DNA from: JBCBZH01 sp039815415
GTDB taxonomy: Bacteria > Bacteroidota > Rhodothermia > Rhodothermales > Rubricoccaceae
Assembly (NCBI GenBank): GCA_039815415.1
Contig: JBCBZH010000155.1
Location: 1-10,167, forward strand
Length of the DNA stretch: 10,167 nucleotides
Direction: 5' to 3'
Position numbers and translations under genes: made by a program
Notes under the pieces: model-generated
The model's input: only the letters and a program-made list of their open reading frames with translations
The model's database searches: none
Told to the model about the DNA's origin: nothing
In this document: one piece after another, positions 6,073-10,167 of the stretch
How positions within the stretch are numbered: position 1 is the stretch's first letter
How the letters are laid out: each line of letters starts with the position of its first letter

Positions 6073-6921
6073 ATGTCTGATCTGTCCCCCCGCGAGGAAG
6101 CCGAGCGCGCCGCCCGCGAGATAGAGCGCCTCGCTAATCCGGATCCCCAGCCCACAGCGGGGCCGGCCTCACTTCCGCCAGCGGGCTATTGGGCCGTGAC
6201 CAAGTCAGCCACGTACGCGTTCTGGGCGGCGCTGCCGCTGTTCGTGCTCTACGAGGTTGGGATCGTAGTGGCGAATGGAGGCATCAGCGGCGGCATGGGG
6301 CAGGTCCGCGTCGGCGCCGATATCTGGATCAAGTCGTTCCTGAACGCCCTCGGGCTGGGCGGTGGACTCATGCTCGGCGTGGTGGTGCTCGCCCTCGGGC
6401 TGGCGGTGTGGTGGCGCGAGCGTCACCGGCGACCGCCGTTCGTGCCGAAGTACTTCGGAGGCATCCTCGTGGAGTCGCTGGTCTACGCCGTCGTGCTGGC
6501 GTTCCTCGTTAGCGGCATGGTAGGAGCCATCTTCGGGGCCTGGGTGCTCCCGGATCTCGCGCTGGCGCAGATGTCCGAGTTCGGGCTGGGCCTTCAGCTC
6601 GCCCTGTCCATCGGCGCTGGGCTCTACGAGGAGCTGGTCTTCCGCGTGCTGCTCGTCGGCGGGCTGTTTCTAGGCCTCCTCAAGTTCACGAAACTGGACC
6701 GGACCAAGGCCTACATCATCGCTGCGTTGGTCGGGGCGGTGCTATTCAGTGCGGTTCACCACATGGGATCCTTCGGCGACCCGTTCACGCTCTCCGTGTT
6801 CACATTCCGCTTCCTGTTCGGGCTGGCGCTGAACGCCGTGTTCCTGCTGCGTGGCTTTGCCGTGGCGGCGTGGACCCATGCGATCTACGACGTGCTGGTG
6901 GTGACGGGCAGTTTCGGATAG
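6073..6921 (+). CDS. CPBP (CAAX/Abi-type) intramembrane metalloprotease
   Basis: A 282-aa polytopic membrane protein of the CPBP glutamic/metallo-protease family (Abi/Rce1-like). A charged cytoplasmic lead (1-40) precedes about seven or eight hydrophobic segments. All three active-site motifs are present: YEELVFR (Glu186-Glu187...Arg191), LFSAVHH (Phe225...His229) and AWTHAIYD (His269...Asp273), so it should be catalytically competent. Substrates in bacteria are mostly unknown; relatives cleave prenylated proteins or bacteriocin-type peptides, or serve immunity. I chose the ATG at 6073; a GTG two codons upstream (6067) is possible. It lies 39 bp before the FGE-like lipoprotein gene on the same strand, so the two are probably co-transcribed, but no functional link between these families is known to me. 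A 216-bp gap separates it from the wall protein gene upstream. Confidence 0.92.
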   Translation: MSDLSPREEAERAAREIERLANPDPQPTAGPASLPPAGYWAVTKSATYAFWAALPLFVLYEVGIVVANGGISGGMGQVRVGADIWIKSFLNALGLGGGLMLGVVVLALGLAVWWRERHRRPPFVPKYFGGILVESLVYAVVLAFLVSGMVGAIFGAWVLPDLALAQMSEFGLGLQLALSIGAGLYEELVFRVLLVGGLFLGLLKFTKLDRTKAYIIAALVGAVLFSAVHHMGSFGDPFTLSVFTFRFLFGLALNAVFLLRGFAVAAWTHAIYDVLVVTGSFG

Positions 6922-6960
6922 CGACTGTGCGGATCTTGCGGGCGCTCACTGCTTGATCCG

Positions 6961-7953
6961 ATGTCTTCCCGATTCGTCAGCTCGATTCTGTGTGCGTGTG
7001 TGCTCCTCGTGAGCGGGTGTGAGGAAACGCGCCAGCCCGACGCGGAGCTAGGCGCCGTCAGCGAGCTGGCGACTCCAGTAGGTGAGGCGCGGCCCGTTGA
7101 GATTCCAGCAGATGTGGAGGTGCCCGACGGCATGGTCTACGTGCCCGGCGGAACGACGGCCATCGGTGTGCTTGCAGACGAGGGGGGACTTGCGCATGAG
7201 CGCCCCGCGTTCGAGGCGAGCGTCGAGCCGTTTCTGATGGACCGCTCGCCCGTGACCGTCGCGCGCTTCCGCGAGTTCACCAGCTCGACGGGCTACGAGA
7301 CGCATGCCGAGGGCTTCGGCGACGGGACGGTGATGGACCCAAGCACGGGCGCCTGGGCGCTGGTTCAAGGCGCGGATTGGGAGACGCCGTTCGGCCCCGA
7401 CGGGCTGGCGAAACCCGACGATCACCCCGTCACGCAGGTCTCGTGGAACGACGCCCGCGCCTTCTGCACTTGGGACGGCGAGGGTACCAAGCGGCTTCCG
7501 ACCGAGGTGGAGTGGGAGCACGCGGCACGCGGCAGCGTCAACGACCGGAGTGCCTACGCCTGGGGCGATGCATTGGGAGAGGGCGCCAGCGCGAAGGCCA
7601 ACACCTGGACCGGCTCGTTTCCTGGCAATGACACGGGCGCCGACGGCTTCCAGGGGGGCACCAGCCCGGTCGGCCACTTTGGCGCCACGCCGCTCGGGCT
7701 GACGGACATGGGAGGCAATGTGTGGGAGTGGACGGCCTCGTGGTATCGGCCGTATCCGCTCGCTGCCGATGGCGGAACGGGGCCCGGCGCACCCATCGGT
7801 CCAACCGGCGAGCCGGAGCGAGTCCAGCGCGGTGGGTCGTTCCTCTGTCATCCGTCGTACTGCCACGGCTACCGAGTGAGTGCGCGGAGCCATGCGACAG
7901 CAGAATCGGCTCTCGCCCACGTCGGCTTTCGCTGTGCGAGCGATATCGGGTGA
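6961..7953 (+). CDS. Lipoprotein formylglycine-generating enzyme (FGE/SUMF1) family protein
   Basis: A 330-aa exported lipoprotein: basic n-region, hydrophobic core and lipobox LVSGC with lipidated Cys20, then a linker to about residue 53. Residues 55-327 are a full FGE-sulfatase domain: MVYVPGGTTAIG near the start, a DRSPVTVARFREF helix (94-106), HPVTQVSWNDARAFC (155-169), KRLPTEVEWEHAARG (177-191) and GNVWEWTASWY (252-262). The active-site segment GGSFLCHPSYC (291-301) keeps both cysteines (Cys296, Cys301) that bind copper and oxidise the target Cys in true FGE. That argues for real oxidase chemistry rather than the non-catalytic fold seen in gliding lipoproteins GldJ/GldK. True FGE matures sulfatases, but none is in the window, and a lipid-anchored, extracytoplasmic location is unusual; a PvdO-like periplasmic role is an alternative. 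It follows the CPBP gene by 39 bp. Confidence 0.93.
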   Translation: MSSRFVSSILCACVLLVSGCEETRQPDAELGAVSELATPVGEARPVEIPADVEVPDGMVYVPGGTTAIGVLADEGGLAHERPAFEASVEPFLMDRSPVTVARFREFTSSTGYETHAEGFGDGTVMDPSTGAWALVQGADWETPFGPDGLAKPDDHPVTQVSWNDARAFCTWDGEGTKRLPTEVEWEHAARGSVNDRSAYAWGDALGEGASAKANTWTGSFPGNDTGADGFQGGTSPVGHFGATPLGLTDMGGNVWEWTASWYRPYPLAADGGTGPGAPIGPTGEPERVQRGGSFLCHPSYCHGYRVSARSHATAESALAHVGFRCASDIG

Positions 7954-8003
7954 TCGAGCAGGCGATCAGAAAACCGTCGCTGTTTCACTCCTGAGTCGCG
8001 TTC

Positions 8004-8018
8004 GGCGCGGCACGCGCC
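8004..8018 (+). terminator. GC-rich perfect hairpin downstream of the FGE-like gene
   Basis: GGCGCG (8004-8009) and CGCGCC (8013-8018) are perfect arms around a GCA loop, 50 bp after the FGE-like stop. It would be a stable hairpin in the right place to end that transcript, but no U-run follows, so intrinsic termination is uncertain. Next to it, AAACTC (8020-8025) and GAGTTT (8047-8052) form a second, widely spaced inverted pair just before the ATG at 8055, perhaps a relic of the lut promoter or operator. Confidence 0.35.
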
Positions 8019-8054
8019 TAAACTCTGCAGCCTCACCATCTGCCCGGAGTTTCG

Positions 8055-8191
8055 ATGACTGACGCCGCCCACCGCGTGCCGTTACTCACGCCAGCACGAA
8101 TGTCTGGGCCCAGACTCGCGACCTTCCCGAGCCGCCAGACCAGACGTTCCGCGAATGGGTCCTCGATCACAGACCCGAGGCAGAGCGATGA
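8055..8191 (+). pseudogene. lutB: lutB remnant: C-terminal tail of the lactate-utilisation iron-sulfur protein
   Basis: In the frame ending TGA at 8189-8191, reading from 8099, the sequence encodes NVWAQTRDLPEPP followed by DQTFREWVLDHRPEAER. This closely resembles the C terminus of LutB/YkgF (a W..TRDLPEP...FR.W pattern), the [4Fe-4S] subunit of the LutABC L-lactate oxidation complex. That frame is closed by a stop at 8060, so only about 40 codons remain of a protein normally around 460 aa. The two ferredoxin cysteine motifs are gone. In another frame, the ATG at 8055 begins MTDAAHRVPLLTPA, which might be the original LutB N terminus joined to the tail by a large frame-shifting internal deletion; that part is speculative. 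The TGA overlaps the next ATG (ATGA), exactly as an intact lutB-lutC junction would. Confidence 0.62.
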
Positions 8192-8420
8192 GTGCCCGCG
8201 ATGCCATTCTAAGCGCTGTCCGGCAGAACGCGCCGCCTGAGGCGCCGCTCCCGGACCTGCCCACGTTCCAGCCGCCCGACGTGCTGGCGACGCGGTTCAT
8301 CGCCATGTCCCCAAGCGTCGGTGTCCGGGTCGTGGAGGTTGCCGCCACCGAGGTCGAGAAGGCGATTCGTACCGCTTGCCCTGACGCAGAGCAGATTGCC
8401 TCGGCTGCGCCTGCCCGGTT
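8188..8420 (+). pseudogene. lutC: lutC remnant: N-terminal third of a LUD-domain protein
   Basis: From the ATG at 8188 the frame encodes MSARDAILSAVRQNAPPEAP and continues through PLPDLPTFQPPDVLATRFIA and the VEKAIRTACPDAEQIASAAP stretch to about residue 77. This matches the N-terminal region of LutC/YkgG-type LUD proteins (about 200 aa), which work with LutA and LutB in lactate oxidation. Resemblance stops at the dispersed palindrome (8421-8432). The frame then runs on to a stop at 8674-8676 only by crossing, antisense, into the 3' end of the symporter gene, so any product would be a nonsense chimera missing the conserved C-terminal LUD core. Codon use in the fragment still looks like that of its neighbours, suggesting recent loss. 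Convergent with the symporter, which ends 21 bp away. Confidence 0.68.
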
Positions 8421-8432
8421 CGCCAGCTCGAG
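8421..8432. repeat. Dispersed palindrome copy at the lutC breakpoint
   Basis: CGCCAGCTCGAG is the left half plus centre of the palindrome. It lies in the 21-bp space between the end of recognisable lutC and the symporter stop codon (8442-8444), making it the best candidate for the recombination or rejoining point that truncated lutC. Confidence 0.6.
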
Positions 8433-8441
8433 GCATCAGGC

Positions 8442-10088
8442 TTACGCGAACACCAGCCAGACGGCGAGGACGGTCAGGATCAGCAGGCCCGTCAGCGCGA
8501 GGTCGGTCCGACGCCAGCCCGGATCCGAGGTCTCTGCCGGAGCGCCGTCCAGACCTTCCCCGTCGCGAGCCGTCGCGAAGGTGAGACCCGCGATCTGCGA
8601 GGCAGGTGGTGGCGAGGTTGCCATCGAGACACCCACGAGCACCACCACGCACGCTGCGAAGATCAGAATCGCGTAGTGCAGGAAGTTGACACCGACGATC
8701 CATCCTGCGATGCCCGTCAGCTCGGTGCCGCCTCCAGCGATGATTTCCAGCACGAGACGCCCGATGCCCAGCACAAAGCCCGTCGCCAGCGAGGCGATGG
8801 CGCCCTGCGCATTCAGGCGGCTCCAGAACAGACCCAGCAGGAAGACCGCCGCAATCGGCGGCGAGATGTAAGCCTGCACGGACTGGATATAGACGTAGAG
8901 CCCGCCCTCGGCGGCCTCCACGAACGGAATCCATGCCAGCCCGAGGATCGTCAGTGCGACGGTGGACAGACGGCCCACCCAGACGAGCTGGCGCTCCCCG
9001 GCGTCCGGGTTGAGCTTTTTGTAGACGTCCCACGTGATGAGCGTGGAGCACGAGTTGAACACACTCGACAGGCTCGACATCAGGGCCGCTAGAAGCCCGG
9101 CGACCACGAGGCCGCGAAGGCCGATGGGCAGCAGCGCCGCCACGAGGGCCGGAAGCGCCTCGTTGTTGTCCGCCAGCTCGAGCTGGCCCTGCTGCACCAT
9201 CGCGTAGGCCAACAGGCCCGGCAGTACGAAGATGAACAGCGGCAGCACTTTCAGGAAGCCCGCGAATATGGTCCCGCGTCGGGCGTCGTCCACGGACCGC
9301 GCGGAGAGCGTCCGCTGCACGATGAACTGGTCCGTACACCAGTACCAGATGCCCAGGATGGGGGCACCGAACAGGATGCCCGTCCACGGGAAGTCTGGGT
9401 CGGAGGCCGGCTTCCACATGTCGAGGAAGTCTGGGCCGACGACTTCCGCCATGGTGCCCCAGCCGCCGACCGCACTCAGGCCTGCAAACGTGACGGCCAT
9501 CGCGCCGCCGATGAGCACGAACGTCTGGATGAGGTCCGTGTAGAGAACGGCCCGAAGCCCGCCAAAGACGGTATAGGCGCCCGTCGCAAACACCACGATC
9601 AGGGCGCCCGTCCAGAACGGAACGCCGATGGCACTGAACACGACAGCCCCTGCGAAGATGGTGACCGAGATCTTCGTCAGCACGTAGGCCAGGATGCTGA
9701 TGGTCGCGAGGTACCAGCGCGCGCCTGCCGAGTAGCGTCGCTCCAAGAACTCCGGCATCGTGAAGACGCCACTGCGGATGTAAAAGGGCACGAACACCCA
9801 GCCCAGCAACAGCAGGATCAGCGAGGCCAGCACTTCGAACTGCCCCGGCGCCACACCGCTCGTCGCCCCGGATCCCGCCAGCCCGACGAGGTGCTCACTC
9901 CCGATGTTGGACGCAAACAGACTCGCACCGATCACGAACCACCCGACGTTTCGACCGGCCAGGAAGTAGTCCTCGGCGTCTTCCCCATTGGCATTGGCAC
10001 GCCGCTCCCGGAGCGTGGCTACGATGGCAACACCAAACACGACGCCGAAGTAGAGGAGGATGACGGCCCAGTCGAGCGTTCCAAGCAT
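8442..10088 (-). CDS. SGLT-type sodium/solute symporter (SSS family)
   Basis: A 548-aa inner-membrane transporter with roughly 14 hydrophobic segments, a full-length member of the solute:sodium symporter family. It is closest in pattern to the sugar branch (vSGLT, SGLT1). Conserved blocks: EDYFLAGRNVGWF (39-51), ASNIGSEHLVGLAGSG (59-74), FTMPEFLERRY (109-119), WYWCTDQFIVQRTLSA (248-263) and MSSLSSVFNSCST (337-349), which carries the Na2-site serines. Positions equivalent to the SGLT1 sugar-contact residues appear filled: Asn61, His66, Glu85, Tyr249-Trp250, Lys280 and Gln402. This points to Na+-driven uptake of a hexose or related polyol; the exact substrate is not determinable. The start is the ATG at 10088. 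It stands alone on the minus strand, convergent with the lutBC remnant, and copies of the dispersed palindrome lie just past both ends and one inside (residues about 301-306). Confidence 0.95.
   Translation of the reverse strand: MLGTLDWAVILLYFGVVFGVAIVATLRERRANANGEDAEDYFLAGRNVGWFVIGASLFASNIGSEHLVGLAGSGATSGVAPGQFEVLASLILLLLGWVFVPFYIRSGVFTMPEFLERRYSAGARWYLATISILAYVLTKISVTIFAGAVVFSAIGVPFWTGALIVVFATGAYTVFGGLRAVLYTDLIQTFVLIGGAMAVTFAGLSAVGGWGTMAEVVGPDFLDMWKPASDPDFPWTGILFGAPILGIWYWCTDQFIVQRTLSARSVDDARRGTIFAGFLKVLPLFIFVLPGLLAYAMVQQGQLELADNNEALPALVAALLPIGLRGLVVAGLLAALMSSLSSVFNSCSTLITWDVYKKLNPDAGERQLVWVGRLSTVALTILGLAWIPFVEAAEGGLYVYIQSVQAYISPPIAAVFLLGLFWSRLNAQGAIASLATGFVLGIGRLVLEIIAGGGTELTGIAGWIVGVNFLHYAILIFAACVVVLVGVSMATSPPPASQIAGLTFATARDGEGLDGAPAETSDPGWRRTDLALTGLLILTVLAVWLVFA
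9172..9187. repeat. Perfect 16-bp palindrome inside the symporter gene
   Basis: GCCAGCTCGAGCTGGC is a perfect palindrome. With the preceding GTCC (9168-9171), a 20-bp stretch is identical to the one at 10148-10167. Here it is coding: on the minus strand it yields Gly-Gln-Leu-Glu-Leu-Ala, in an extramembrane loop of the transporter where sequence is tolerant. Confidence 0.85.
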
Positions 10089-10112
10089 GGAGGTGGGAAG
10101 GTGGACGGAGCG

Positions 10113-10118
10113 AGTATA
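10113..10118 (-). promoter_or_regulatory. Possible -10 element upstream of the symporter
   Basis: On the minus strand TATACT lies 24 bp before the symporter ATG, in an otherwise GC-rich 79-bp leader. It resembles a -10 hexamer; no -35 or Bacteroidota TTG element is recognisable at the proper spacing. Confidence 0.3.
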
Positions 10119-10151
10119 GCCCTCTCGCTGTTCTCCGCCCTAGGTGGGTCC

Positions 10152-10167
10152 GCCAGCTCGAGCTGGC
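10152..10167. repeat. Perfect 16-bp palindrome upstream of the symporter (at window edge)
   Basis: GCCAGCTCGAGCTGGC, the same perfect palindrome as at 9172-9187, preceded by the same GTCC. It is non-coding here, about 63 bp upstream of the symporter start on its 5' side. The window ends on its last base, so a longer repeat or neighbouring copy may continue. Confidence 0.85.

Noticed and set aside
7268..7300. Copy of dyad A inside the FGE-like gene (shared CACCAGCTCGACGGG)
   Set aside because: The 15-base match encodes Thr-Ser-Ser-Thr-Gly, near a position conserved in FGE domains, and the second arm is missing, so chance plus coding constraint is enough to explain it.
7048..7920. Open frame of 290 codons on the minus strand
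   Set aside because: It is antisense to the FGE-like lipoprotein gene, which has full domain support; the peptide is low-information and Arg/Ala-rich.
7954..8054. Small gene or RNA between the FGE-like gene and the lut remnant
   Set aside because: Apart from a short perfect hairpin and a spaced inverted pair there is no coding frame or recognisable RNA fold.
8155..8676. Complete 173-codon gene on the plus strand
   Set aside because: Only the first part, from 8188, resembles LutC; the second half is antisense to the symporter 3' end, so it is treated as a truncated remnant rather than a gene.
8209..9417. Open frame of 402 codons on the minus strand
   Set aside because: It is an out-of-frame shadow of the symporter, rich in Arg/Gly/Ala with no membrane segments, whereas the symporter frame matches the SSS family throughout.

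Overview
The window is about 10 kb of GC-rich chromosomal DNA. No start codon has a convincing Shine-Dalgarno sequence, several starts look like GTG, and the gene repertoire (LemA with a TPM protein, TPR, LysM/RlpA, a lipoprotein of the formylglycine-generating-enzyme family, an SGLT-type sodium symporter) suggests the Bacteroidota/Rhodothermota group, possibly a marine Rubricoccus/Rubrivirga-like bacterium. That placement is an inference; there is no marker gene.

Layout. Positions 1-2806 read leftward: a 133-aa GroES-like co-chaperone, a soluble GAF-PAS-PAS histidine kinase of the NarL-partner type, and its response regulator, which is cut by the left window edge. Across a 76-bp divergent promoter region the strand switches. 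Positions 2883-4346 hold a LemA protein followed by a TPM-domain (YgcG-like) protein. Positions 4440-5856 hold a small TPR protein translationally coupled to a secreted three-LysM/RlpA-like wall protein. After a 216-bp gap with two related dyads come a CPBP intramembrane protease (6073-6921) and a lipoprotein FGE homologue that keeps both catalytic cysteines (6961-7953). Positions 8055-8420 carry an eroded lactate-utilisation locus: the tail of lutB and the head of lutC, still joined by an ATGA overlap. Facing it, on the minus strand, is an intact SGLT-type Na+/solute symporter (8442-10088).

The main unexplained signal is a dispersed palindrome with the consensus TCGCCAGCTCGAGCTGGCGA. Its exact 9-base half (GCCAGCTCG or CGAGCTGGC) occurs at seven loci, two of which are perfect 16-bp palindromes, and degenerate versions fill the rlpA-CPBP gap. 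Copies lie both at gene borders and inside genes, where they encode ordinary family residues. One copy sits exactly where lutC homology stops, and copies bracket the symporter. This resembles a highly iterated palindrome (HIP1-like) system and may have served as the substrate for the deletion or rearrangement that destroyed lutBC. No CRISPR array, transposase, tRNA or rRNA was found.
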